A stretch of DNA of 64,000 nt from Planctomycetota bacterium (GTDB lineage Bacteria > Planctomycetota > Phycisphaerae > Phycisphaerales > Phycisphaeraceae), in contig CP066225.1 of the NCBI GenBank assembly GCA_016350165.1, positions 2,542,001-2,606,000 of the forward strand, written 5' to 3'. Below the pieces are notes generated by a model that saw only the letters and a program-made list of their open reading frames with translations, ran no database searches and was not told the DNA's origin. A program made the position numbers and the translations under genes. Shown here one piece after another: positions 1-8,782 of this stretch; the stretch's first letter is position 1, and each line of letters opens with the position of its first letter.

Positions 1-116
1 GTATCGGTTATCCCTTTCGCAAAACACGATCTATGTGTGTGTGACTAATGGACTTATCGGAATCCACGGTTCGTGCACATGTTGTTCATTATAAGTTATT
101 TTAATAGTAGCTTTTT

Positions 117-144
117 TTGACATTAACATTTCTAATGATATACT
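117..144 (+). promoter_or_regulatory. Sigma-70-type promoter of the LysR gene
   Basis: A perfect -35 box TTGACA (117-122) and a good -10 box TATACT (139-144) are separated by 16 bp. The next start codon is at 152, seven bases after the -10 box, so the expected transcription start falls at or within a base or two of the ATG. No Shine-Dalgarno sequence lies between. This predicts a leaderless mRNA. Confidence 0.6.
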
Positions 145-151
145 TCCCCTC

Positions 152-1096
152 ATGCAGACGTTGCGCTTGTTCTATGATGTTGCGCGTTGCCATAGCTTTT
201 CGCAGGCAGCGTCGATGCACAGCATCACCCAGTCTGCGGCCAGCCAGCGGATAAGCCAGCTGGAGAAGCGACTGGGCGTTGTGCTGATAGACCGCTCAGT
301 TAGGCCTTTGGCTTTGACTGAGGCGGGGCAATCCTTTTTAAGAGGTTGTGAGGGGATTTTGGACAAGTATGACAAGTTGGCTGCAGAGGTTGCTCTGATT
401 AAGGAAGATCCGGTCGGGACTGTGAGGGTCGCGGCGATTTACTCAGCGGGTATTGACTTGCTGGGTCAGATTGTGGATCGGTTTCATGATGAGCATCAAC
501 GGATCAATGTTGAGATCCAGTATACGAAGCCTGATGATGTGTACCGTCTAGTCAAGGACGGAGAGGCGGATTTTGGGATTCTGGCGTACCCACAAAGTTG
601 GCGTAAGCTTGGGATCATTCCGCTACGCGAGGAGATCATGGCGGTTGTGTGTAGTCCGCGGCATCCTTTGGCTCAATTGAGTGAAGTGACTGCTGAGGTG
701 CTGACTGCGTACAACATGGTGACATTCGATACTAATTTGCCCGTTGGTAAGGTGCTGCAAAGGTTCCTTCGCGAGCATGGTTCGAGTCCTAAAATTGTTT
801 CGACTTTTGACAACATAGATACGATTAAGAATGCTGTCGCGGTTACAGATAGTATTTCGATCTTGCCGGGCCGAACGGTGTTGCAGGAAGCAAGGGTTGG
901 GATTTTGTCGATGGTTCGACTGCTTCCACAGATGGTTCGTCCGATGGGTGTTGTTTATCGTCGAAAGCATAAGAGCCAAGGTGCTTCGTTTGCTCCAGCG
1001 GTTCAGCAGTTCGTTGATTATTTGTTAGCGAATGCTGGTCCGAGCAGTGAAGCGGAGCGTGAATGGATAGTTGGGCATGAGCCTAGTGTTGTTTAG
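152..1096 (+). CDS. LysR-family transcriptional regulator
   Basis: A 314-residue protein of normal LysR length. The N-terminal winged helix-turn-helix (residues about 1-60) has the family pattern LRLFYDVARCHSFSQAA...SAASQRISQLEKRLGVVL. The effector-binding domain follows (about 85-295), with DFGILAYP and a C-terminal ending typical of CysB/CbbR-like members. It would act in the cytoplasm as a DNA-binding regulator. It lies 304 bp upstream of gltB in the same direction, so by analogy with Bacillus GltC it could control glutamate synthase; that is inference. The start is placed at the first Met because it begins the helix-turn-helix directly; no ribosome-binding site precedes it and the promoter is immediately adjacent. 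Confidence 0.9.
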   Translation: MQTLRLFYDVARCHSFSQAASMHSITQSAASQRISQLEKRLGVVLIDRSVRPLALTEAGQSFLRGCEGILDKYDKLAAEVALIKEDPVGTVRVAAIYSAGIDLLGQIVDRFHDEHQRINVEIQYTKPDDVYRLVKDGEADFGILAYPQSWRKLGIIPLREEIMAVVCSPRHPLAQLSEVTAEVLTAYNMVTFDTNLPVGKVLQRFLREHGSSPKIVSTFDNIDTIKNAVAVTDSISILPGRTVLQEARVGILSMVRLLPQMVRPMGVVYRRKHKSQGASFAPAVQQFVDYLLANAGPSSEAEREWIVGHEPSVV

Positions 1097-1400
1097 AGCG
1101 ATTCACGGATTAAGAAAACGAAATAGAAGTCTTCGCTGGGTTGAGTATTGCTCGGTGAAGATCGGATTAATAACCAGCCTCGCCGCTCGTTGTGATCCGT
1201 GTGCTCGAGGAGAGAAGGCCTAACCGTAGGTTGGACTAGTTGTGTGGAAGCATGGCGGTCGGAAAGATGAATTAATGTATTTTGTGAGATTGCGAAGGCG
1301 TTGCCTTGTGATTGAGCAAGATGCAGGCATTGTGTGAATCAGATGTGTCGCCTGAATGGGAGTCACACAATCTGCTGATTTAAATTGCAGGGATGGAACG
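1097..1400 (+). other. Upstream region of gltB
   Basis: A gap of 304 bp between the LysR gene and gltB. It holds a degenerate copy of the window's 15-bp palindrome (1220-1234, CTAACCGTAGGTTGG). I see no clear terminator and no known riboswitch. The gltB control region is presumably here, but I cannot name a convincing promoter. Confidence 0.4.
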
Positions 1401-4400
1401 ATGAAGAAGGAATGGGACATAGACATGATTGAACAACGGCCGATTGGCTTCCCAGAGAAGCAGGGCTTGTATGATCCCGCCAACGAGCAAGATTCGTGTG
1501 GTGTGGGCTTTATTGCTCAACTGAAGGGCAAGGGGTCACATGATATTGTGACTGATGCGCTTGAGATGCTTCACCGTATGGATCACCGTGGTGCGTGTGG
1601 TTGTGAACCTAATACGGGTGATGGTGCAGGTATTCTGACATCGATCCCGCATGAGCTATTTAATCGTGAGTACAAGGAAGTGACTGGTCAGGATTTGCCT
1701 GAGCGTGGTCATTATGCTGTAGGTATGTTCTTCCTGCCACAGGATGAGCAGAAGCGAGCAGCTTGTAAACAGTCGGTTGAAAAGTATGTTAACGAACATG
1801 GTCAGAAGTTATTGGGATGGCGTGTTGTACCGGTGAGTGCGGACAATGCGGATATTGGTCCTAGTGCGAGGAAGACTGAGCCGTTTGTTGAGCAGGTGTT
1901 TATTGGTGCTGCGACTGGCGAGTTTGGTGCTGACTGTGATCACGATCAAAATGCATTTGAACGCGAGTTGTTTACGATTCGTAAGCAGGCGTTCCATGAA
2001 ATTAAAAGCAATGGTGTTGATGAAGGCATGTTCTATGTATGCTCGCTTTCATCGAAGATCATTACTTATAAGGGTCAGTTGACCAGCTATCAGGTGCCGC
2101 AGTTCTATGCGGATTTGCGAGATAAAGATTATAAGTCTCACTTGGCGATGGTTCACTCACGCTTTTCGACGAACACGTTCCCTTCATGGGATCGCGCTCA
2201 GCCGATGCGTTGGATGAGTCATAATGGTGAGATCAATACGCTACGTGGTAACACGAACTGGACGAAGGCTCGTCAGGGTTTGATGAAGTCAGAGTTGTTT
2301 GGCGAGAACCTTGATCTGTTGATGCCAGTGATTGATCCGACGACGTCAGACTCGGGTACGTTTGATAATGTGCTTGAGTTGTTGATTTTGTCTGGTCGTA
2401 CATTGCCTGAAGCGATGATGATGATGATTCCTGAAGCTTGGGAGAATCATGAATCAATGTCGCCTTCAAAGAGAGCGTTTTATGAGTTTCATGCAAACTT
2501 GATGGAAGCGTGGGATGGTCCCGCTTCTGTTGTGTTTACTGATGGTACTTACATTGGTGCGACACTTGACCGTAACGGTTTGCGTCCATCACGTTATTAC
2601 GTGACGAAGGATGACCGTGTTGTGATGGCTTCGGAAGTTGGTGTCGTGCCTGACATTCCAACGAGTGAGGTTGTTGCGAAGGGTCGTTTGCAGCCGGGCA
2701 AGATGTTCCTGGTGAACTTTGATGAAGGCCGCATTATTGCGGATGAAGAGTTGAAGTCACAGATCGCTGGTACACGTCCTTATGGTCAGTGGTTGCAGAG
2801 TCAGCGAGTTGAGCTTGGTTCTGTGCCGGGTACTGATCGTGGTTTGGATGTGAATCGCGTTGAGAAGGATGAAGTGCTTGAGAAGTTGCAAGCGTTTGGT
2901 TACACAACTGAACACTTGAACATGTTGCTTCGCCCGATGTGTTTGGATGGTAAAGACCCGATTGGTTCAATGGGTAATGATACGGCGTTGGCGGTTTTGT
3001 CTGACAAGCCACGTCTATCTTATGAATACTTCAAGCAGTTGTTTGCTCAGGTGACGAATCCTCCGATCGACTCGATTCGTGAAGAGATCATTATGTCGTT
3101 GCAGACATTTGTTGGCCCTGAAGGCAACGTGCTTGAGACGACTGAAGAGCAGTGTCATAGGATTCACTTGCCGCAACCAATTTTGTCTAATGCAGAGTTA
3201 GATGCACTGAAGAACATGGATTACAGTGGCTTCAAAGCGAAGACGATTGATATCACGTTCATTACAGGTGAAACAGAAGAAGAAAATACTGCAAATATGG
3301 TTGCTGCGTTGGACCGTATTTGTGAAGAAGCAAGAACAGCGATTGCTGAAGGTTATCAGTTGATCGTTCTTTCTGACCGTGCGACGGGTCAAGACCGTAT
3401 TGCGATCAGTTCTCTTGTAGCCGGCGGCGCGGTGCATCATCACTTGGTGAATCACCAGCAGCGTACACAGGTTGGCATTGTGCTTGAATCAGGTGAAGCT
3501 CGCGAAGTGCATCACTTCTGTTTGCTGATCGGTTACGGCGTTGATGCGATCAACCCATACATGGCTTTCGAAGCGATCTATAAGATGCGTGATGAAGGCT
3601 TGATTGATCCTGATGCGTTGCGTCCTGAAAAAGCAGTTGCAAACTACGTTAAGGCTGTGGGCACTGGTATTTTGAAGGTCATGTCGAAGATGGGTATCTC
3701 GACGGTTGCGTCTTATAAGGGTGCGCAGATCTTTGAAGCGATCGGTTTGCATGATGATGTGATTAACAGATGTTTTGCAGGTACCGCGTCACGTTTGCAG
3801 GGCGCAGGCTTTGATGTGATTGCGAGTGAATCGAAGCGTCGTCATGAACTTGGTTATCCGAGAAAGAAAACTGTGAAGCTGCCGACGCTGTCGAATCCTG
3901 GTGATTATCACTGGCGTAGCGGTGGTGAGAAGCACTTGTTTAATCCGCAATCGATTGCGAATCTTCAAGCTGCTGGTCGTACGAACTCACGTAAAGCATA
4001 CGATGATTATGCTGCGATGATGAACGATGATGCCAAGACCCGTTCAACGTTACGCGGGTTGTTTAAGTTTAAATTTGAAGAATGCAACGAAATTCCAATC
4101 GAAGAAGTTCAGTCAGCACAGGAGATCGTCAAACGATTCCGTACTGGTGCAATGTCGATGGGCTCCTTGTCGAAAGAAGCGCACGAAACTTTGGCTGTTG
4201 CGATGAACCGTATTGGCGCACGCTCAAACTCTGGTGAAGGCGGTGAGGATATTGCTCGCTTTAAGCCTTCGCCGGATGGTGATCTTCGTCGTTCAGCAAT
4301 TAAACAAATTGCTTCGGGCCGTTTTGGTGTGACATCACACTACCTGAGCAATGCTGATGTCTTGCAGATTAAGATCGCACAAGGCGCGAAGCCTGGTGAA

Positions 4401-6056
4401 GGTGGACAGCTGCCAGGTTTTAAGGTTGATCAAGCGATTGCGACGTTGCGTTATTCGACGCCGGGCGTTGGTCTGATTTCGCCTCCTCCTCACCACGATA
4501 TTTATTCGATCGAGGACTTGGCTCAGTTGATTTATGACCTAAAGAATTCAAACCCATACGCAGATGTTTCCGTGAAGTTGGTTTCTGAGGTTGGTGTCGG
4601 CACGATTGCAGCAGGTGTTTCTAAAGCACATGCTGACCACATCCTGATCTCTGGTCACGATGGTGGTACTGGTGCTTCGCCGCTGACTTCAATCAAGCAC
4701 GCTGGTTTACCTTGGGAACTTGGTCTTGCTGAAACGCATCAGACTTTGGTGCTTAACGATCTTCGTTCACGTGTTCGTTTGGAAACAGATGGTGGCTTGA
4801 AGACAGGTCGCGATGTGATCATTGCTGCAATGCTTGGTGCTGAAGAATATGGTTTCTCAACTGCACCGCTTGTGACGATGGGCTGTATCATGATGCGTAA
4901 GTGTCACTTGAATACTTGCCCTGTTGGTATTTGTACACAGGACAAGACGCTTCGTAAGAAGTTCAAGGGGACACCTGAAAACGTGATCAACTTCCTGTTC
5001 CTCGTTGCTGAGGAAGCACGTGGGATCATGGCAAAGTTGGGTATTCGAACTATCGATGAGTTAGTCGGCAAAACACAGATGCTTGATACGCGTGATGCAG
5101 TTGATCACTGGAAGGCTGATGGTCTTGACCTGACGCCGATCCTGATGCCAGCGAACAAGCCGCATGAGAATGTTGGTGTGCGTAAGTTGGTTGAACAAGA
5201 TCATGCTTTGGAAGCAGTGCTTGACCGCACTTTGATCAAAGAAGCGAAGCCTGCACTGAAGAAGGCTGAGAAGGTTGTGATTGATCTACCGATTGAGAAC
5301 ATCAACCGTACAGCTGGTGCGATGCTTTCGAACCAAGTTTCACGTAAGTATGAAGCTGCTGGTTTGCCAACCGATACGATCACTGTGAACTTCAAAGGTT
5401 CAGCGGGTCAGTCATTTGGCGCATTCCTTGCACCGGGTATCACCTTTAATCTTGAAGGTGATGCGAACGACTATGTTGGCAAGGGTTTGTCGGGCGGTCG
5501 TATTGCGATTCGTCCTCCGATGGATGCACCGTTTGATGCTGAAGAGAACATCATTGCTGGCAACGTTTGCCTCTATGGTGCGACTTCTGGTGAAGCTTAC
5601 TTCCGTGGCGTTGCTGCTGAACGATTCTGTGTTCGTAACTCCGGTGCGAAGACAGTTATCGAAGGCGTTGGCGATCATGGTTGTGAGTACATGACTGGTG
5701 GCCGCACAGTGATTCTTGGTCCGACAGGCCGCAACTTTGCTGCGGGTATGTCAGGCGGGATTGCTTATATCTTTGATCCCGAAAATAATTTCCTGCACAA
5801 CTGCAACCTCGGCATGGTTGAGCTTGAAAAGCTTGACAATGAAGCGGATCAGGCAGAGTTGAGGGAATTGATTGAAAATCACTTGAAGTACACAGGTTCT
5901 ACTGTTGCTGAGAAGATTTTGGCGAACTGGAGTGAGAGTATCGCGGAGTTCGTGAAAGTCATGCCGATTGATTACAAGCGTGTTCTTAAGGAACAAAAGC
6001 TTGCAGCAGTTGCAGCGGCAGCACGTGAAGATATGCCAGGTGTCGGGCAGGGCTAA
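1401..6056 (+). CDS. gltB: Glutamate synthase large subunit
   Basis: A 1551-residue large chain of NADPH-dependent glutamate synthase, which makes two glutamates from glutamine and 2-oxoglutarate in ammonium assimilation. The N-terminal class II glutamine amidotransferase starts after a short propeptide at Cys33 (CGVGFIAQLKG), the predicted nucleophile. The central and FMN-binding synthase domains follow, with GHDGGTGASPLTSIKHAG and the cysteine cluster CHLNTCPVGIC for the 3Fe-4S centre. A C-terminal beta-helix domain contains GGRTVILGPTGRNFAAGMSGG. The ATG at 1401 is chosen because AGGGA lies seven bases upstream; an in-frame ATG at 1356 has no such site. It forms an operon with gltD 111 bp downstream. 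The stop codon TAA is part of a 15-bp palindrome (6053). Confidence 0.98.
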   Translation: MKKEWDIDMIEQRPIGFPEKQGLYDPANEQDSCGVGFIAQLKGKGSHDIVTDALEMLHRMDHRGACGCEPNTGDGAGILTSIPHELFNREYKEVTGQDLPERGHYAVGMFFLPQDEQKRAACKQSVEKYVNEHGQKLLGWRVVPVSADNADIGPSARKTEPFVEQVFIGAATGEFGADCDHDQNAFERELFTIRKQAFHEIKSNGVDEGMFYVCSLSSKIITYKGQLTSYQVPQFYADLRDKDYKSHLAMVHSRFSTNTFPSWDRAQPMRWMSHNGEINTLRGNTNWTKARQGLMKSELFGENLDLLMPVIDPTTSDSGTFDNVLELLILSGRTLPEAMMMMIPEAWENHESMSPSKRAFYEFHANLMEAWDGPASVVFTDGTYIGATLDRNGLRPSRYYVTKDDRVVMASEVGVVPDIPTSEVVAKGRLQPGKMFLVNFDEGRIIADEELKSQIAGTRPYGQWLQSQRVELGSVPGTDRGLDVNRVEKDEVLEKLQAFGYTTEHLNMLLRPMCLDGKDPIGSMGNDTALAVLSDKPRLSYEYFKQLFAQVTNPPIDSIREEIIMSLQTFVGPEGNVLETTEEQCHRIHLPQPILSNAELDALKNMDYSGFKAKTIDITFITGETEEENTANMVAALDRICEEARTAIAEGYQLIVLSDRATGQDRIAISSLVAGGAVHHHLVNHQQRTQVGIVLESGEAREVHHFCLLIGYGVDAINPYMAFEAIYKMRDEGLIDPDALRPEKAVANYVKAVGTGILKVMSKMGISTVASYKGAQIFEAIGLHDDVINRCFAGTASRLQGAGFDVIASESKRRHELGYPRKKTVKLPTLSNPGDYHWRSGGEKHLFNPQSIANLQAAGRTNSRKAYDDYAAMMNDDAKTRSTLRGLFKFKFEECNEIPIEEVQSAQEIVKRFRTGAMSMGSLSKEAHETLAVAMNRIGARSNSGEGGEDIARFKPSPDGDLRRSAIKQIASGRFGVTSHYLSNADVLQIKIAQGAKPGEGGQLPGFKVDQAIATLRYSTPGVGLISPPPHHDIYSIEDLAQLIYDLKNSNPYADVSVKLVSEVGVGTIAAGVSKAHADHILISGHDGGTGASPLTSIKHAGLPWELGLAETHQTLVLNDLRSRVRLETDGGLKTGRDVIIAAMLGAEEYGFSTAPLVTMGCIMMRKCHLNTCPVGICTQDKTLRKKFKGTPENVINFLFLVAEEARGIMAKLGIRTIDELVGKTQMLDTRDAVDHWKADGLDLTPILMPANKPHENVGVRKLVEQDHALEAVLDRTLIKEAKPALKKAEKVVIDLPIENINRTAGAMLSNQVSRKYEAAGLPTDTITVNFKGSAGQSFGAFLAPGITFNLEGDANDYVGKGLSGGRIAIRPPMDAPFDAEENIIAGNVCLYGATSGEAYFRGVAAERFCVRNSGAKTVIEGVGDHGCEYMTGGRTVILGPTGRNFAAGMSGGIAYIFDPENNFLHNCNLGMVELEKLDNEADQAELRELIENHLKYTGSTVAEKILANWSESIAEFVKVMPIDYKRVLKEQKLAAVAAAAREDMPGVGQG
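3187..3201 (+). repeat. 15-bp palindrome inside gltB
   Basis: CTAATG-CAG-AGTTAG, a member of the window-wide CTAAYC-N3-RRTTAG family. Within gltB it is read CT-AAT-GCA-GAG-TTA-G (Asn-Ala-Glu-Leu), the only stop-free frame for this motif. Confidence 0.4.
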
Positions 6057-6067
6057 TCGTTGATTAG
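6053..6067 (+). repeat. 15-bp palindrome at the gltB stop codon
   Basis: CTAATC-GTT-GATTAG has perfect 6-bp arms around a 3-base centre. Its TAA is the gltB stop codon. Two more members lie in the gltB-gltD gap: CTAAGC-ATT-GAATAG at 6130-6144, and a degenerate one at 6105-6119. Confidence 0.6.
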
Positions 6068-6167
6068 TTGTGCAGGCGACAATGGAAAGCAATCAAGAAA
6101 CTGACTAACCAGAAAATAGAATGCTCCACCTAAGCATTGAATAGGTGAAATGATAAAGAGGTGAACA

Positions 6168-7718
6168 ATGGGTAAGCCGACAGGATTCATGGAATACAAG
6201 CGTAAGCCGATGCCGAATCGAGTACCGGAAGAGCGTGTGAAGGATTTTGATGAGATCCATGAGCATGCGAATACGGATAAGCTGAAGATTCAAGGTGCTC
6301 GCTGTATGGATTGTGGTGTGCCGTTCTGTCAGTCTGATACGGGCTGTCCGATCGATAACCTGATTCCTGAGTGGAATGATTTGGTGTATCGCGAAGAGTG
6401 GCAGGAAGCGTTGACACGTTTGCACAAGACGAATAATTTCCCTGAATTTACAGGGCGAGTTTGTCCTGCACCTTGTGAAGGTTCATGCTGTCTTGGTGTG
6501 ATTGAACCGCCGGTGACGATTAAGTCGATCGAATGTGCGATCGTTGATCGAGGCTACGAAGAGGGCTGGATCAAACCACAGCCGCCAGTAGCACGTACTG
6601 GTAAAAAAGTTGCGATCATCGGTTCAGGCCCTGCAGGTCTTGCTGCTGCTGATCAACTGAATAAAGCTGGTCATGAAGTGACTGTATATGAACGTCATGA
6701 CCGTGTTGGCGGTTTGCTGATGTACGGCATCCCTAACATGAAGTTAGACAAGAACTACGTGCAGCGTCGTGTGGACATCATGATTGAAGAGGGCGTGACT
6801 TTTATCACCAATGCTTTCGTCGGCGGCGCTCCTGAGCTTAAAGCAGGCGCAGTCGATAATGCTGCTGACACACAGTACGTCGATATTAATGAATTACGTA
6901 ATGATTTTGATGCAGTATTGCTTGCAACTGGTTCAACAAAGCCGCGTGATCTGCCTGTTCAAGGCCGTGAACTTAAAGGCGTACACTTTGCAATGGAATT
7001 CCTGCATGAGAATACTAAGTCATTGTTAGACTCGAAGCTTGAGGATGGTAACTACATTTCAGCTAAGGGTAAAGATGTGATCGTGATCGGTGGTGGTGAT
7101 ACAGGTACAGACTGTATTGGTACATCAATCCGACATGGTGCGACATCAGTTGTAAACTTTGAACTTTTGCCGAAGCCTCCAAAGGAACGTGCTGATGATA
7201 ATCCTTGGCCGGAGTGGCCGCGTATTCTTCGTACTGATTATGGTCATGAAGAAGCGATCGACAAGTTCGGCGATGATCCGCGTGAATACCAGATTTTGAC
7301 CAAAGAATTTGTTGGCGATGAAGATGGTAACCTGACAGGTGTTAAAACTGTTCGCGTATATTGGCGCAAAGATCAGAACGGTCAGTGGCAAATGACTGAA
7401 GTTACCGGTTCCGAGCAGGTTTATAAAGCTGATCTGTGTTTCCTCGCGATGGGCTTTGTTGGTCCGGAGCAGATTCTTGCTGAGAAGCTTGGCATGGATA
7501 CTGACGCACGTTCAAACTTCAAGGCTGAGCATGGTGAGTATGCGACGAGCATTGAAGGTGTGTTTGCAGCTGGTGACTGCCGTCGAGGTCAGTCATTGGT
7601 TGTCTGGGCGATCAATGAAGGTCGTGGTGCTGCTCGAAAGATTGATGAGTACTTGACCGGCTCATCAGAACTTCCAGCTCCCGGTATTGCAACGCAGTTT
7701 GCATCCACTGCAGGCTAA
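6168..7718 (+). CDS. gltD: Glutamate synthase small subunit
   Basis: A 516-residue small chain that transfers electrons from NADPH through FAD and 4Fe-4S clusters to GltB. N-terminal iron-sulfur cysteines appear as CMDCGVPFC...GCP and [13 protein letters not shown] (about residues 48-110). An FAD-binding Rossmann motif, [17 protein letters not shown], is at about 147. A second dinucleotide motif, [13 protein letters not shown], is at about 305. The C-terminal FAD signature [19 protein letters not shown] is at about 464. The start is supported by GAGGTG seven bases upstream. The TAA stop is part of a 15-bp palindrome (7715), and an intrinsic terminator follows at 7756. Confidence 0.97.
   Translation: MGKPTGFMEYKRKPMPNRVPEERVKDFDEIHEHANTDKLKIQGARCMDCGVPFCQSDTGCPIDNLIPEWNDLVYREEWQEALTRLHKTNNFPEFTGRVCPAPCEGSCCLGVIEPPVTIKSIECAIVDRGYEEGWIKPQPPVARTGKKVAIIGSGPAGLAAADQLNKAGHEVTVYERHDRVGGLLMYGIPNMKLDKNYVQRRVDIMIEEGVTFITNAFVGGAPELKAGAVDNAADTQYVDINELRNDFDAVLLATGSTKPRDLPVQGRELKGVHFAMEFLHENTKSLLDSKLEDGNYISAKGKDVIVIGGGDTGTDCIGTSIRHGATSVVNFELLPKPPKERADDNPWPEWPRILRTDYGHEEAIDKFGDDPREYQILTKEFVGDEDGNLTGVKTVRVYWRKDQNGQWQMTEVTGSEQVYKADLCFLAMGFVGPEQILAEKLGMDTDARSNFKAEHGEYATSIEGVFAAGDCRRGQSLVVWAINEGRGAARKIDEYLTGSSELPAPGIATQFASTAG
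6733..6747 (+). repeat. 15-bp palindrome inside gltD
   Basis: CTAACA-TGA-AGTTAG, read CT-AAC-ATG-AAG-TTA-G (Asn-Met-Lys-Leu). A looser relative, CTAAGT-CAT-TGTTAG, is at 7015-7029 in the same reading frame position. Confidence 0.4.
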
Positions 7719-7729
7719 TCTTCAGTTAG
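7715..7729 (+). repeat. 15-bp palindrome at the gltD stop codon
   Basis: CTAATC-TTC-AGTTAG; its TAA is the gltD stop codon, as in gltB. Confidence 0.55.
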
Positions 7730-7755
7730 TTCCAATAAAAACAGTAAAATGATTT

Positions 7756-7782
7756 AAACCCATGCGTAAGTATGGGTTTTTT
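7756..7782 (+). terminator. Intrinsic terminator of gltBD
   Basis: AAACCCAT and ATGGGTTT form an 8-bp stem with an 8-base loop, followed by a run of T. The next gene's earliest in-frame ATG (7772) lies inside this hairpin, which argues for a later start of that gene. Confidence 0.8.
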
Positions 7783-7822
7783 CATGGCTAGAAATACCAC
7801 TATTCAATGCTTAGTATTATTC

Positions 7823-8779
7823 ATGCACCGCATTTCACAAAAGTTTACAGCTCGTTTGCATGCTTCGTTCACAGTGATGATTTTGTTATCTGCATTGTTT
7901 GGTTATTTTTTATTGCCGACGGAGGCGTATCAGTTTAGCCGTTCATATATTCCGCAAGCTTTGGCATTAGTCATGCTTGGAATGGGTTTAACGATTTCGA
8001 TTTCACAATTGAAAACATTGAGAACAGCTGGTTTTTTATTGGTTTTAGGTGTGATATTGCAATATACCATTATGCCATTGACTGCGTTTTCATTGGGGAG
8101 GATATTGAATCTCGCACCGATGTTGGTGGTTGGTATTATTCTGGTTGGCGCGTCACCAGGAGGAACAGCTTCAAATGTGATTACATTTTTAGCCAAAGGT
8201 GACGTTGCGTTGTCCGTAGCAATGACGACTGTATCGACCTTACTATCGCCATTGCTTACGCCACTTTGGATTTACTTGCTTGCATCACAATGGATACCGA
8301 TTGAACCACTACCTTTGTTTTATACGATCATAAAAATTATATTATTGCCAGTAGTCGTGGGGATATTGATTCGTTCATTCTGGACACCATCGCAGAGATT
8401 TCTTGAGCAAATATTACCAACGTTTTCAATGTTGGTTATAGCAGCACTTGTCACAATTGTTGTTGGCTTGAACCGTGATCATATCCTGTCATCATCAGTT
8501 CTTTTTATTGCTGTTGCCATTCAGTTTGCTGTAGGTCTTTCAGCAGGTTATCTCGGAGCAAATTGCTTACAGAGGAAGCAAAGTAGATTGAAGAACAAAC
8601 CTCGTTCACGTGCAATCGCGATCGAGGTTGCGATGCAAAATTCAGGTTTGGCTGTAACACTTGCTATTGCGCACTTTGAACCTATTGCAGCTGTTCCCGG
8701 CGCGATCTATTCAATTTTTCATAATGTTGCTGGTGTTGCACTAGCTTCGTATTGGCATAATCACTCTGAAAAACGTTAA
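7823..8779 (+). CDS. Bile acid:sodium symporter (BASS) family transporter
   Basis: A 318-residue inner-membrane protein with about nine to ten hydrophobic segments. The family signature GASPGGTASNVITFLAKGDVALS is followed by VSTLLSPLLTPLW, and a late segment reads AMQNSGLAVTLAIAHF. Members move organic anions such as pantoate, pyruvate or bile acids with sodium; the substrate here cannot be told from sequence. I use the ATG at 7823 because the in-frame ATG at 7772 falls inside the gltD terminator and family members start just before the first membrane helix. ATG 7784 is the alternative. No Shine-Dalgarno sequence is obvious. The stop is three bases from the convergent gene's end. Confidence 0.88.
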   Translation: MHRISQKFTARLHASFTVMILLSALFGYFLLPTEAYQFSRSYIPQALALVMLGMGLTISISQLKTLRTAGFLLVLGVILQYTIMPLTAFSLGRILNLAPMLVVGIILVGASPGGTASNVITFLAKGDVALSVAMTTVSTLLSPLLTPLWIYLLASQWIPIEPLPLFYTIIKIILLPVVVGILIRSFWTPSQRFLEQILPTFSMLVIAALVTIVVGLNRDHILSSSVLFIAVAIQFAVGLSAGYLGANCLQRKQSRLKNKPRSRAIAIEVAMQNSGLAVTLAIAHFEPIAAVPGAIYSIFHNVAGVALASYWHNHSEKR

Positions 8780-8782
8780 TGA

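Noticed and set aside
770-800. GTTCGAGTCCT inside the LysR gene, resembling a tRNA T-arm
   Set aside because: No acceptor, D or anticodon stems can be placed around it, and it lies in a well-supported coding frame.
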